A DNA stretch of 64,000 bases from Cryptobacteroides sp934698975 (GCA_934698975.1 CAKUVR010000002.1:1-64000), one strand, 5' to 3'. Numbered from the stretch's first letter, positions 43,158 to 52,278 are shown. Notes: generated by a model from the sequence alone, not told the origin. Translations and numbers: made by a program.

Positions 43158-43188
43158 CAAATATACTATAAATTGTCGATTATGTCAA
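43158..43188 (-). promoter_or_regulatory. Promoter of the AAA/TOPRIM-like module
   Basis: On the minus strand TTG (43186-43188), 20 bp, then TATATTTG (43158-43165), an exact TAnnTTTG. The -7 box is only 16 bp from the ATG, giving a very short leader. Confidence 0.7.
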
Positions 43189-43200
43189 TGTAAAGGATAA

Positions 43201-44355
43201 TCATAGATAATTCACCAGATAGTCAAGGCTTTCTTGCTTGATTTCGTGAAGTTTATTATTCACAATGGTATAGTCTATAGACTGAAGCAATGGCCCTTTC
43301 TTGCGAATGAAATCCTCCTTTCTAAAAATTAATCTATCCATCAGTCCCAAAGTTCCGAGCAGGGAGGTGAATCTTTCGAGTCCTCGGTCTTTGTTGGCGA
43401 TGGCGATGAAGGGTTTGTGGTTGATGATGGAGAAGACGCAGCCGTGGAAGGAGTCGGTCACAACGAAATCAGCATTGGCGAATGATGACAGCCATTCCTC
43501 TATGGATGGGAACATTACGTCACCATCGCCTTGGTTTGTGGTATTTATGCGCAACTTCATGTCTTTGAGACGCAAGTTCTCGGAAACATCTTGCAGTATA
43601 GCATTCTTGTCAGCCGTCTCGTCCAGAATGTAACTTACCAATCCGCCTATCTCGGCTTCCTTGACAGGAAACCTGTACTGATTAGCGGAAAGAAGCAACG
43701 TTGGATCCAATAACAATTTCGCATCAAGTCCGAATTGGTTTCTCATGATTTCCACCCCTGACTGTTCTCGAACTGAAATGTAAGAAAAACGCCTCGCCAG
43801 CCGCACGCAATTTTCAAGGTGCTCACTGGATATAGGAGCGTCTGCCGTACCGAATGATGCCGCATACGTGATTTTAAGCCTTTTATCACCTTCCGGCAAA
43901 AAGCCGAGGAAAAAATCTTCTATGCAGGGGCTGTAAATCTCTCTCCAGACTTGATCACTGCCCACTAAAACACAGTCAAAATTCTTAGTCTCAACACATT
44001 TAGCCAATTCTTTTGAACTTCGTAGCGGCTTTGATAAATGAATATATTCCCGAATGAACCTTTGGATTTCGGAATTTCTTCTCCTCGCAGCCTCTGATTG
44101 TTTATGAATCTCATAGTTCTCCGCCCAAGGGTTCATTAATGCGATGTCTTTCCGCCCTAATAGGCATATCCGAACTATACACTTCGTCAAACTTGCGAAC
44201 CTTCTCATTAATTGTTTGAACCCTGGTCTGGAGTATCTCCGATTGAGCACAGTCACACTGTGTCCCATCCCTTCCAGAACCGTCTGCAACGCATAGCACT
44301 GAAGGATCCCTCCATAATTTGATTGAAGTGGTTGTGTCAGTATCGCTATTTTCAT
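43201..44355 (-). CDS. Polysaccharide pyruvyl transferase family protein
   Basis: 384 residues. N-terminus ILTQPLQSNYGGILQCYALQ, then VLVGSDQVWREIYSP and VVTDSFHGCVFSI near the C-terminus, the usual blocks of the CsaB/PssM family. It adds a ketal-linked pyruvate to a sugar of the polymer. It overlaps the FrhB-like gene by 4 bp. Confidence 0.9.
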   Translation of the reverse strand: MKIAILTQPLQSNYGGILQCYALQTVLEGMGHSVTVLNRRYSRPGFKQLMRRFASLTKCIVRICLLGRKDIALMNPWAENYEIHKQSEAARRRNSEIQRFIREYIHLSKPLRSSKELAKCVETKNFDCVLVGSDQVWREIYSPCIEDFFLGFLPEGDKRLKITYAASFGTADAPISSEHLENCVRLARRFSYISVREQSGVEIMRNQFGLDAKLLLDPTLLLSANQYRFPVKEAEIGGLVSYILDETADKNAILQDVSENLRLKDMKLRINTTNQGDGDVMFPSIEEWLSSFANADFVVTDSFHGCVFSIINHKPFIAIANKDRGLERFTSLLGTLGLMDRLIFRKEDFIRKKGPLLQSIDYTIVNNKLHEIKQESLDYLVNYL

Positions 44356-45467
44356 ACAAATATATTGCTGATTTTTCGAACGATTCTACTTGAAACCGAT
44401 GTGCCGCAGCATAATCTGATGGCCGGCTTTAAGCCAAAATGCTTTCGAACCCAGAAGAACAATCGCCGGTATTTAGGTATGCTGACAGATGTCGTGATGC
44501 TTGGGTTATACTCGACGGCATCGCTTAGTTGCATCGCTGTCAGATTACAGTTAAGTGTGCTTAACAAGTCAACCGCCCGTTCATTGTTGACTATGACAAG
44601 GCTTAGCCCTTTGTCGTCATCAAGTTCTGGTCTGATCTTATCTATTCCCCAAAAATCACCTAACGTGATGTCACTGCCAGATCTTCCTTCCCGGAAATGA
44701 CAATCGTAACAAGAGGGGCGAAGATATAAATTGCAGAGGAAGCCTTGCATATATTCGTTGTCGTGATAGACTTCACTCAACCTGGAACTCTCGGATTTGA
44801 CAGTTATGCTAAAACGCTTCCAGCCAGTCTTTTTGTCACGGAAGTTGACCTTGATTATTGGCCGAGAAGTTGATTTAAGATATTCTCTGAATATTCCAGG
44901 GCTTGGAACTCCATGGCAAACGCAGTCAACCGCAAGAAGGTTGTCATATTCCTTTCTTAAATATCTTTTTAGTCCTGCGATCTGACAAGGTGTTCCGGAA
45001 AACAGCACCAGTCGTCCTTCTTTCAGGAACCGTTCGGCATCTGAGAATGAGTCTCCAATCTGGCTTTGTACGTATTTCGAGCCTCTGAACTTGGCAAGCC
45101 CCTCCATCGATTCCGTGTGGCTATGCACGACCTCCCAGTTGTCGTTGAAAGCGGCACCGAACACAACCCCGCCTTGTCTGATGACATATTCAGCGAGAAG
45201 AGAGAATATTCCACCGCTGCTGCTCTGTGAGCGGACATATTCATTGGGATTGGTTGCGGCATAGGCCTCCATTGGCTCTTGTGGTCCGTTCGAGTGGAGC
45301 ATAGGGCAAACGCTATCGCATTTTCCGCATTTGAGGCACGCATCGTTGTCAACCGTCGGATAGGGAAACCCCTCCGCATCCTCGGCAAGTTTGATGCAAT
45401 GCTTTGGACACGTCTGGACGCAGGCTGAACAGCCGCAGCAGTCTTTTTTGTCTTTGATGCTGATCAT
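44352..45467 (-). CDS. FrhB-like iron-sulfur flavoprotein of polysaccharide loci
   Basis: 371 residues. Two 4Fe-4S ferredoxin motifs: C10-C13-C16-C20 and C44-C47-C50-C54. The following domain (SSGGIFSLLAEYV and FSGTPCQIAGLKRYL) is that of coenzyme F420 hydrogenase beta-subunit-type proteins. These often accompany pyruvyl transferases in capsule loci, but the reaction is unknown. It overlaps both neighbours by 4 bp. Confidence 0.88.
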   Translation of the reverse strand: MISIKDKKDCCGCSACVQTCPKHCIKLAEDAEGFPYPTVDNDACLKCGKCDSVCPMLHSNGPQEPMEAYAATNPNEYVRSQSSSGGIFSLLAEYVIRQGGVVFGAAFNDNWEVVHSHTESMEGLAKFRGSKYVQSQIGDSFSDAERFLKEGRLVLFSGTPCQIAGLKRYLRKEYDNLLAVDCVCHGVPSPGIFREYLKSTSRPIIKVNFRDKKTGWKRFSITVKSESSRLSEVYHDNEYMQGFLCNLYLRPSCYDCHFREGRSGSDITLGDFWGIDKIRPELDDDKGLSLVIVNNERAVDLLSTLNCNLTAMQLSDAVEYNPSITTSVSIPKYRRLFFWVRKHFGLKPAIRLCCGTSVSSRIVRKISNIFV

Positions 45468-47008
45468 TTTCGGAATCGGTTGATTACCTCTGAGACTTTC
45501 CTTCCTATTACCTCACGTTCGTGCTTAGTCAAGCCTACATAATAGGCGAATACGGCAACAGTTGCGGCGCTCAGGCAGCAGACAAGAACCGCATAAAGTA
45601 CAGATTGTGGCAGTAGCGTTTTGAACAAGATTGATATGCCTATGGCTGGGATTGCGACCGCAGCGCATTTTGCTATGACATTGACAATGAAATCAGAGAT
45701 GGTGATTTTAATCATAGGTCTGATGATGTAGAGTCGGACAATGAATGCAATGACGCAGACGCACAAATGCACAATGAACACTGAATATGGATTCCCGCCA
45801 AGTTTCAGGACTATGTATGAAATAGGCACGATGGCGAGCAGAATGCCACCTACAACAGATTGATAGACTTTGACTTTCCCAGTGGCCGCCGCTGAAACCA
45901 TCAATGGATTGGCGATAGCGTCAATGATGGCGATGCAGAGCATCAACTTTAGGAATATCGATGAATATTCAGGGACGGTTTTCAGCCACACGCTCAGAAT
46001 CACATCGGCTTCCAAAATCACCGGCAGCGACAGACACAGCAACAGAAAAAAAGTGAATTTGGAACTTCTGAATATGAGCCTGTGCATATTCTCAAAATCA
46101 TTCTGTGAATATGTTTTGGTGATCTGTGGGTTGAGGGCGGTCTGAAAGCTGCCTGCGAACTGCATTATCGCACCTTGCACCTGCACTGCCACGCCTCTTG
46201 CGGCGTTGACCACAGGTCCGAAGAACATATTCAGCAGAATGTTCAAACCTTGGGTGAAAAGGATGTAGGCGACGTTTCCCCACATATTCCATCCTGCAAA
46301 GGATCCCATTTCTTTGAGTAACCGCATGTCCCATAACCGCCTGAAGTGTGTTTCGTCAAAATGCCTTTTGCAGTAGATGACGTAGATTGATGTCATCAGG
46401 ATCTGGACTGAAAGCATTAATGTTGAATAGGCAATCAGTTTGTCGGAACTGACCATATACAGAGTGTAGGCGACCACGAGTTTCAGAATGACATCCAAAA
46501 TGGAGATGTAGGCGAAAGCGCTCATCTTTTCGTGCGACACTATCGCCGCGTTGAACGGATAACTCAGGATTGACACAATTGTGGAGAGTATGGCGAACTG
46601 GTAGCAGTACATCGCTGCGATTTCTCTCCCTTCGGGTATGACTATTTTGTTTTTCAGAAACCATAAACCGATTGTCTCCGCAAGCATCACTACCACCGCC
46701 GCGATTATGACGTGAATATAAACGCTTGTCATGAACGTCAGCTTGAGGCGCTCTGTGTCGCCTCGTCCCAGTTCGAATGTGAGATAACGCTGCGTCGAGG
46801 TTGTCATCGCCGCGTTAAGGAATCCGAACATCGCCACGACTCCGCCGACAACATTGTTGATTCCGTAGTCAACAACCCCGAGGCTTGCGAGGATCACCCG
46901 GCTGGTGAACAACCCCACACCCATCGAGAATAGCATCCTGACATACAGCAGGGCCGTGTTCTTCGCTATTCGTTTGTTGTCAACGGTGTTTTCTGTTTGC
47001 TTGGACAT
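45464..47008 (-). CDS. Wzx-type polysaccharide flippase (2)
   Basis: 514 residues with about fourteen hydrophobic segments. The N-terminus NTALLYVRMLFSMGVGLFTSRVILASLG and NNVVGGVVAMFGFLNAAM are typical of the MOP-family flippases common in Bacteroidales capsule loci. It starts a three-gene unit with the FrhB-like and pyruvyl transferase genes. A second flippase in the locus suggests a separate exported glycan or a transferred segment. Confidence 0.88.
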   Translation of the reverse strand: MSKQTENTVDNKRIAKNTALLYVRMLFSMGVGLFTSRVILASLGVVDYGINNVVGGVVAMFGFLNAAMTTSTQRYLTFELGRGDTERLKLTFMTSVYIHVIIAAVVVMLAETIGLWFLKNKIVIPEGREIAAMYCYQFAILSTIVSILSYPFNAAIVSHEKMSAFAYISILDVILKLVVAYTLYMVSSDKLIAYSTLMLSVQILMTSIYVIYCKRHFDETHFRRLWDMRLLKEMGSFAGWNMWGNVAYILFTQGLNILLNMFFGPVVNAARGVAVQVQGAIMQFAGSFQTALNPQITKTYSQNDFENMHRLIFRSSKFTFFLLLCLSLPVILEADVILSVWLKTVPEYSSIFLKLMLCIAIIDAIANPLMVSAAATGKVKVYQSVVGGILLAIVPISYIVLKLGGNPYSVFIVHLCVCVIAFIVRLYIIRPMIKITISDFIVNVIAKCAAVAIPAIGISILFKTLLPQSVLYAVLVCCLSAATVAVFAYYVGLTKHEREVIGRKVSEVINRFRK

Positions 47009-47142
47009 TATGTGACAAAGCCGGTGAATGACTTTTCTTCGGAGTACCGACTGGTTCTTTGGCCAGCAGAACTATCAATCTTGCCTCCATCTTTGACATC
47101 TCCGCAGACTGAGGATCCTCTGTTGTAAATGAAATTTTGGTT

Positions 47143-47400
47143 CCTTGAACAGAGTATCTAATCTTCACCTTCTTGCGAATGTGTCCGAATGGATTATCCG
47201 TTTCCTTTCCTCAAGGCTGAGACAGTTGGCTTGCGCCTGATCCTATCGGCAGCACTTTCGGCCTCTTTTGCTTCCTAAGAGTGCGGAATGCACTCTTGAG
47301 AAGCGTTTTTCCAGCTTTTCGTCTCTCAAGGATGCTGCCGAGCACTCATGGATGACATTATTTTCCTATTTTGCTTCTGAAAGGATATCCGGCATCTGGG
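47143..47400 (+). repeat. Interspersed repeat, copy C
   Basis: Begins CCTTGAACAGAGTATCTAAT, continues as copy B and ends GGATATCCGGCATCTGG. The hairpin stem is AAGAGTGC / GCACTCTT with an imperfect tip. It lies about 280 bp beyond the stop of the DUF3226-like gene. On the minus strand an open frame starts at a GTG inside this copy (47168) and reads 62 codons into the flippase start; no function is seen. Confidence 0.8.
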
Positions 47401-47680
47401 CGGAGACCAGCACAGCCACTCGGGGGAAACATATTTGCTTCTTTTCGTTCCTGGAGGGGTGTCTGTGGCGCTTTTGAGCAACGTTTGCGCTAATTTTTTG
47501 CTTCCGAAGAACAAATAAGATACTCGCCCACGGTAAAGGTGTCACCTACATGGCTTTTCATGGATTGAAGGCCTAAAGTGCATAAATCCGAAACTATTGG
47601 CATTGGTAGCGTTGTTTGGTTGTCACAATCCTTTGCTTAGTAACCATTCAGAAGGCATAATGGCTCAGCGGCCATTTGTG
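47401..47680. other. Non-coding spacer after repeat C
   Basis: About 280 bp without a credible gene or hairpin. 47445-47515 weakly echoes parts of the interspersed repeat (TTTTCGTTCC, TTTTTTGCTTCCGAAG), as if a second, more decayed copy were present. Confidence 0.4.
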
Positions 47681-48301
47681 TCACACGAGGTTGTTCCCGA
47701 GAAAATTCAGCAGAGGTTGCAAGCTGATGTTTTCCAAATCCCAATACTCTGGCTGTTCAAAGAGCCAATCACCATTACCAAGTCGTTGCTTCCGCGCCGC
47801 ACTCAAATTCATCGAACTGATGTAGGTGTGTAACTTTCCTTTTCGGTTTGGTATGTTGTAACGGATCATTCCTCTTGACTCCTTCATTCCTTTGACGCAC
47901 TTTTCGTAGTCCTCAAAGCAGTCAAACCAACCCTCGTGCAAATCTCGTCTTGCTACTTGTTCCATCAGGCATTCAATGTCGCCGTCATCAGAATTATTCG
48001 GATATATGAATAATGAAAACGAAACCCCTACTTCTGACTTATTATCCATTACCCACTTGGATTTCCTTGCAAAGCCACCTCCCTTATCAGAGGTATCAGC
48101 ATCCAGAAGCGCCAAGCAATTATCACCATTATCTTCAGATGATTTCAATTGGTTGACAATCGGTTCGCGAAACAGATTCCCACATCCATCCATAAACACG
48201 AAGCCGATTTCTTTCGCCTGAAAATACTTATTTGTCAAAGCTTTCAGAAAACAACATTCGGAAGTTTTCTCATGCCGTGCCTCGATAAACAACCTGTTCA
48301 T
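47681..48301 (-). CDS. DUF3226-like (TOPRIM-type) partner of an AAA ATPase
   Basis: 206 residues. N-terminal LFIEARHEKT supplies an acidic residue, LALLDADTSDKGGG gives D67 and D69, and FSLFIYPNNSDDGDIECLME with FFDCFE-like WFDCFEDYEKC matches the layout I know for DUF3226 proteins. These are regarded as TOPRIM-like and occur next to AAA15 ATPases. It begins 1 bp after the ATPase gene. A defence role is inferred. Confidence 0.68.
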   Translation of the reverse strand: MNRLFIEARHEKTSECCFLKALTNKYFQAKEIGFVFMDGCGNLFREPIVNQLKSSEDNGDNCLALLDADTSDKGGGFARKSKWVMDNKSEVGVSFSLFIYPNNSDDGDIECLMEQVARRDLHEGWFDCFEDYEKCVKGMKESRGMIRYNIPNRKGKLHTYISSMNLSAARKQRLGNGDWLFEQPEYWDLENISLQPLLNFLGNNLV

Positions 48302-48302
48302 A

Positions 48303-49352
48303 TCACCTTACCTCAATTTCTTGGTTAATGGAAAAATCCAGACTACCAAGGGAATAATGATACGTGTTCAGGATGCCGTCCTGTTTCTTCTGCAGTTTGT
48401 AAGATGCGACAAGATCGGCTCCATGGCCATTCAATGACAAGGCTGCGTCACGCATCCCTTTTATGGAATCTTTGTCGTGCGTCGTAGCAAAGACCTGGAC
48501 ATTGTTCTTTATCGCCGATTTGAATATGGCCAGCCACATGTCCTTCATGACGGAATAGTGAAAGCCATTGCTGATCTCATCAAGAAGCACGATACCGTTC
48601 TCACATTCATAGATTGAGGTCAAAATGGCCAACATCTTTCTGGCACCGTCTCCCATCATGTTGATAGGAATGCGTTGGTCTAGCCCGATGTCCACCAAAA
48701 CCTCATTTTCGGACAGCACAAAATCTACCAATCTTGGTTCGATGAAACGTAGCGAGTCTATCAAGAAATGTTCATCCTTGTTTTTGAGAATATTCACTAA
48801 ACCTGAGATTGAAGCGTGAAAGTCAAATTTTGAATTCAAGTACCTACAATTCAGTTTCTCTTCGTATTCTTTGTCAAGGTGAACTTCTTGCTTTATCTCG
48901 TTGTTGCCACTTGATGTGAACACTATGCTTGAACGGTGCGTGACACCATCTATATTGTAATCCAACACCAAACCATACTTGCTGTCAGATTGGCTGGAGG
49001 ATACATTATTCCCACTGCCCAGCAAATCAACTTCTTGATCAGAAACCTCAAGTAATCTGATTTTGAGTTTTCTGGACTCATCGTTATTGGCTGTTATGGT
49101 GATAGGCACATTTGTGTCAAGATTGTAAAAATCAAGGTTTATGTCGCTTTTCCCCAAACGGCGATAATCCCGCAATATGTTTATGTTGAACGGCAGTTTT
49201 GGATTGGACAGCCCACTGATCAGAAAAATAGCATCGAGCAGTGAGGATTTACCACAATTATTCTTCCCGAAGAATAGATTCACTTGTTTGAGTCCATCTA
49301 TTTGGGTCTCCTTTATTCCCCTGAATCCAGATATGTTAATATGGTCAAACAT
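48303..49352 (-). CDS. AAA15-type ATPase of a two-gene module
   Basis: 349 residues. Walker A GKNNCGKS (29-36), signature-like GDGARKMLAIL, Walker B GIVLLDEISNGFH and H-loop VFATTHDKD. It belongs to the same class as, but is not closely similar to, the ATPases at 24.8, 42.0 and 50.5 kb. It stands alone with its DUF3226-like partner between repeat copies C and D. Confidence 0.82.
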   Translation of the reverse strand: MFDHINISGFRGIKETQIDGLKQVNLFFGKNNCGKSSLLDAIFLISGLSNPKLPFNINILRDYRRLGKSDINLDFYNLDTNVPITITANNDESRKLKIRLLEVSDQEVDLLGSGNNVSSSQSDSKYGLVLDYNIDGVTHRSSIVFTSSGNNEIKQEVHLDKEYEEKLNCRYLNSKFDFHASISGLVNILKNKDEHFLIDSLRFIEPRLVDFVLSENEVLVDIGLDQRIPINMMGDGARKMLAILTSIYECENGIVLLDEISNGFHYSVMKDMWLAIFKSAIKNNVQVFATTHDKDSIKGMRDAALSLNGHGADLVASYKLQKKQDGILNTYHYSLGSLDFSINQEIEVR

Positions 49353-49485
49353 GTTGTGTCCATTAAATCAATCTTTGACTACAAAACTTACTGCCAGTAT
49401 AGTCACTTTGCTGTAAAGGTAGTGATTTTCACACGAATCCACAAATAGGTGGGCAGAGTCAAAAATTTTTGGGATTGTGAACTTA

Positions 49486-49667
49486 GGCTTGCGCCTGATC
49501 CCATCGGCAGCATTTTCGGCCTTATTTGATTCTCAAGAGTGCAGGATGCACTCTTGGGGAACATTTTTCGGGCTTATCGGCTCCTGAGGGTGCAGCCTTG
49601 TGCTTCCGGGCGGCATTGTTTTCCATTTTTGCCTCCGAAAGGCTATCCGGCATCAGGCGTTGCCAAA
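49486..49667 (+). repeat. Interspersed repeat, copy D
   Basis: Begins GGCTTGCGCCTGATCCCATC and ends GGCATCAGGCGTTGCCAAA. The hairpin arms CAAGAGTGCA and TGCACTCTTG and loop GGA are identical to copy B. It lacks the first 65-85 bp present in B, C and E. It directly abuts the region shared with the Septu relic. Confidence 0.85.
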
Positions 49668-49853
49668 TAGACGGTCCGGAAGAATAGGGAACTTTAGGGT
49701 GTGTCCATGACCAACTGCGGCTGGTGCCCTGTCGCATCCGTGCTGCCAAAGGGAGGTGTCCTTCGTCTGAAGGGTGCCTCTCAGCGGTATTTGACCTCCT
49801 TGTGCGGTGATACCGTACTCGTTGTCTTCCTTCTACAACTTACTGTCAAAAAC

Positions 49854-50471
49854 TTACACGTGCGACAGTTCATATTCTATGGCACTAACGAAACCATCTC
49901 GCTTTAAGTAATCCAGAATATCTTGCCGGTCAATACCTCCTTTAATCATGGCTCGGACACTTTGCATGACATCTTTTCGGCGTGACTTCAGAGAAATTTC
50001 ATTCAGATTAAAAATCCTGATTGTATTAACCGCGGCGGAATCGTTATTGTCTGATGGTTCAATTGTCCCATCGGTGGAAAAAATGAAACGGTTGTTCATT
50101 TCATCTGCGACCGGATTGAGAATATTCCGATAACGATGGGTCTCATTGTTATAATCCGCATCCTTGACTTGCTTATCTTTCCAATCGGCTCCAAAACGAG
50201 AATCCTTGACCGCGGCGATCATATTCTCCCAATCAAAAGTCAAGTATGGAGCAAAAGCCCTTTTTATATAATGATCTATGTGTTTGGAATCAGCCGTCAT
50301 GCTTATCTCAGTATATCCACATAGATTACCCTGATCGGAAGAGCATCTCTTAAGGCAATCTTCGTACACGTTCCTGTTCTCCGGTCTATGAATATCCGCC
50401 CAGTCCACGTGTGGTGTTCTGTTGAAAGCCGCAAGGGACTGTGGAATCCCAGATTTTGCTATTCTTCTCAT
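49854..50471 (-). CDS. PtuB-like HNH nuclease of a Septu-type module
   Basis: 205 residues. NLCGYTEISM (C51) followed by SKHIDHYIKR (H64, D66, H67) and FDWENMIAAV (N83) follow the HNH core of TIGR02646/PtuB proteins (usually CxYCE...HxxHF...WxNL). The second cysteine of the usual CxxC pair is replaced by threonine and the late cysteine is missing, so zinc binding may be lost. It overlaps the ATPase gene by 4 bp. In Septu, PtuB is the effector nuclease bound to PtuA. Confidence 0.8.
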   Translation of the reverse strand: MRRIAKSGIPQSLAAFNRTPHVDWADIHRPENRNVYEDCLKRCSSDQGNLCGYTEISMTADSKHIDHYIKRAFAPYLTFDWENMIAAVKDSRFGADWKDKQVKDADYNNETHRYRNILNPVADEMNNRFIFSTDGTIEPSDNNDSAAVNTIRIFNLNEISLKSRRKDVMQSVRAMIKGGIDRQDILDYLKRDGFVSAIEYELSHV

Positions 50472-51700
50472 ACCATCCCTCTCCTTTTCGCTTCTATTCT
50501 GAGATTCACCATGTCAGCATCACTTGCGCCAATAATTGGCAACAACTTGTCAAACAGTTTGTTGAATTTTTCCGTGTCCCTATTTCTCAGAGCATCAAAT
50601 GCTTCGTCAATGTCGTTCGCCACCGTAAGGTTCCTCTGACGTGGTGTGTCGAAATAGTTAGTCATGATCTGACTGGATAACTTTCCATAAGGATCGAAAG
50701 ATATGTCAACCTTGTCGCCATCATAAATGGGAATGATCTGACTTTTCTTCAAGTCGGAAAGAACTATTGAGGAGTGCGTGGAAAGGAAGAACTGGCAATT
50801 GGGGAATGCATCCATTAATTTCGGAACGATTTCCGACTGCCACTTCGGATGAAGGTGCAAATCTATTTCATCCACAAGCACAATGCCTTCTCCTTCAAGA
50901 GGATTTTCCAGTCCAGGATTAGCTATGGCTAGGCGTCTGGCTATGTCACAGATCAAGGAAAGATAGCACTTCTCACCTTGTGACAACTGAGTGAACTCAA
51001 TTACCTCTTCACCTTTCCTGACAACCATTGCCTGCCGAGGCCTTCTGCGCACGCGCAGTTCCGAAAAATCCGGGAAAAATGAGCTGATGGCGTGACGTAC
51101 ACAATCCAAGCTGCGGTCACGGTATGACGTGTCGTCCCGAATCAATTCATTTTCCAAATCTTCCTGCCGTCTATACCATTCAAACAAAGACCGGAAATTC
51201 GCATTGCCAGACAGTGCATCCTTATAGACATCCCAGATGGTCGGTTCTGACCGATGCAGATTAACAGGCGCCGATGCGATTGCTCTTTCCACAGGATAAT
51301 ACATGATTATAGGCACATTGCCACCATGATCCACACCTTGGACAATCTTTTCCGCAAATGCGGACATCTGTCCAAGATCTGTTTTGTATGAAGCGTTGCG
51401 TGAAGAGAACGCCCTGAATTTTTGAATTGACCAAGATACTCCGTTTTCAATTGTGACTGACAATGAGCATGACTCCTTGGAGCCAAGACTTACATCAGAA
51501 TCTTTCGGTGCGCTCCCTTTGGCTGAGGCGGATTTCATACGCGCTATCACCCATGACAACAAAATCGACAAAGCATCGAGGAAACTTGTTTTTCCAGCCC
51601 CATTGACACCCACAATAATGTTCATTCTTGAGTCAATCTTCGAAATGTGAAGATTATGAATCCCGCGGAAATTCTGAATATGTATGTCTTGTATCTTCAT
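50468..51700 (-). CDS. PtuA-like ATPase of a Septu-type module
   Basis: 410 residues from the ATG at 51700 (MKIQDIHIQNFRGI). A start 33 bp upstream would add an unlikely tail. Walker A GVNGAGKT (31-38), signature LSQGEKCYLSL, Walker B GIVLVDEIDLHLHP and H-loop FLSTHSSIVLSDL are complete. This is the AAA21-type ATPase of Septu and related retron systems. No reverse transcriptase or msr/msd-like sequence is nearby, so stand-alone Septu is the best reading. Its C-terminal 85 residues are nearly identical to the relic at 41.03-41.29 kb. Confidence 0.85.
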   Translation of the reverse strand: MKIQDIHIQNFRGIHNLHISKIDSRMNIIVGVNGAGKTSFLDALSILLSWVIARMKSASAKGSAPKDSDVSLGSKESCSLSVTIENGVSWSIQKFRAFSSRNASYKTDLGQMSAFAEKIVQGVDHGGNVPIIMYYPVERAIASAPVNLHRSEPTIWDVYKDALSGNANFRSLFEWYRRQEDLENELIRDDTSYRDRSLDCVRHAISSFFPDFSELRVRRRPRQAMVVRKGEEVIEFTQLSQGEKCYLSLICDIARRLAIANPGLENPLEGEGIVLVDEIDLHLHPKWQSEIVPKLMDAFPNCQFFLSTHSSIVLSDLKKSQIIPIYDGDKVDISFDPYGKLSSQIMTNYFDTPRQRNLTVANDIDEAFDALRNRDTEKFNKLFDKLLPIIGASDADMVNLRIEAKRRGMV

Positions 51701-51733
51701 ATAATGACTATTTGCAAAGCAGGTATGATTCAA

Positions 51734-51778
51734 TGTTGGTTAACGCCCAACATAAACAAATGTCTTTTTGCAAATATA
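51734..51778 (-). promoter_or_regulatory. -7 box and leader hairpin of the PtuA-like gene
   Basis: TATATTTG on the minus strand (51771-51778) is an exact -7 box; a spaced -33 TTG is absent. The transcript would include the inverted repeat TGTTGG (51734-51739) / CCAACA (51747-51752), which could be an operator or RNA hairpin. Confidence 0.4.
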
Positions 51779-51798
51779 ACAATAATATTCAATTGGTC

Positions 51799-52070
51799 CC
51801 TTGAACAGAGTATCTAATCTTCACCATCTTGCGAATGTGTCCGAATGGATTATCCGTTTCCTTTCCTCAAGGCTGAGATGGTTGGCTTGCGCCTGAGCCC
51901 ATCGGCAGCACATTCGGCCTTATTTGATTCTCAAGAGTGCATGATGCACTCTTGGGGAACGTTTTTCGGGCTTTTTGGTTCCCGAGGGTGCAGCCTTTGC
52001 TTCCGGGCGGCTTTATTTTCCATTTTTACCTCCGAAAGGCTATCCGGCATCAGGCGTTACTAAACATTTT
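51799..52070 (+). repeat. Interspersed repeat, copy E (longest)
   Basis: Begins CCTTGAACAGAGTATCTAAT like copy C, and ends CATCAGGCGTTACTAAACAT. The hairpin arms CAAGAGTGCA / TGCACTCTTG enclose loop TGA. It lies about 100 bp upstream of the PtuA-like start and marks the right edge of the module array. Confidence 0.85.
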
Positions 52071-52251
52071 AGTCGGCATTACCGGCAGACGAAGGGCTTT
52101 CGGGGGCCTTTCGGGGCTTTTGCAGGGGGGCGATATGCGGAGGTGCTATCTTCTATGTGTTTGAATATATTCATGTTGCTCAGCGTTGAGCTTCTTGTAG
52201 AAATTGGGTGCGGCGGAGGGATTCCTTGGCTTTTGGGAGCGGCCGCCATAA

Positions 52252-52278
52252 TTTTGTTAAAGGGCTACTTTTGCAAAA
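52252..52278 (+). promoter_or_regulatory. Leader hairpin before the first small peptide
   Basis: TTTTGTTAA, loop AGGGCTACT, then TTTGCAAAA. The same loop occurs (in the other orientation) in the terminator at 16397-16425, and a variant precedes the second small peptide at 55944. It could be an attenuator or upstream terminator. Confidence 0.5.

Noticed and set aside
46980..47168. 62-codon frame from a GTG in repeat C into the flippase start
   Set aside because: The first codons belong to the repeat and are shared with copy E, where the frame stops at once. The rest overlaps the flippase start. It may be a gene remnant but is not supported as a gene.
49854..51733. Retron reading of the PtuA/PtuB-like pair
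   Set aside because: Retrons of this type share the same ATPase and HNH effectors, but no reverse transcriptase or msr/msd-like sequence lies within several kilobases.
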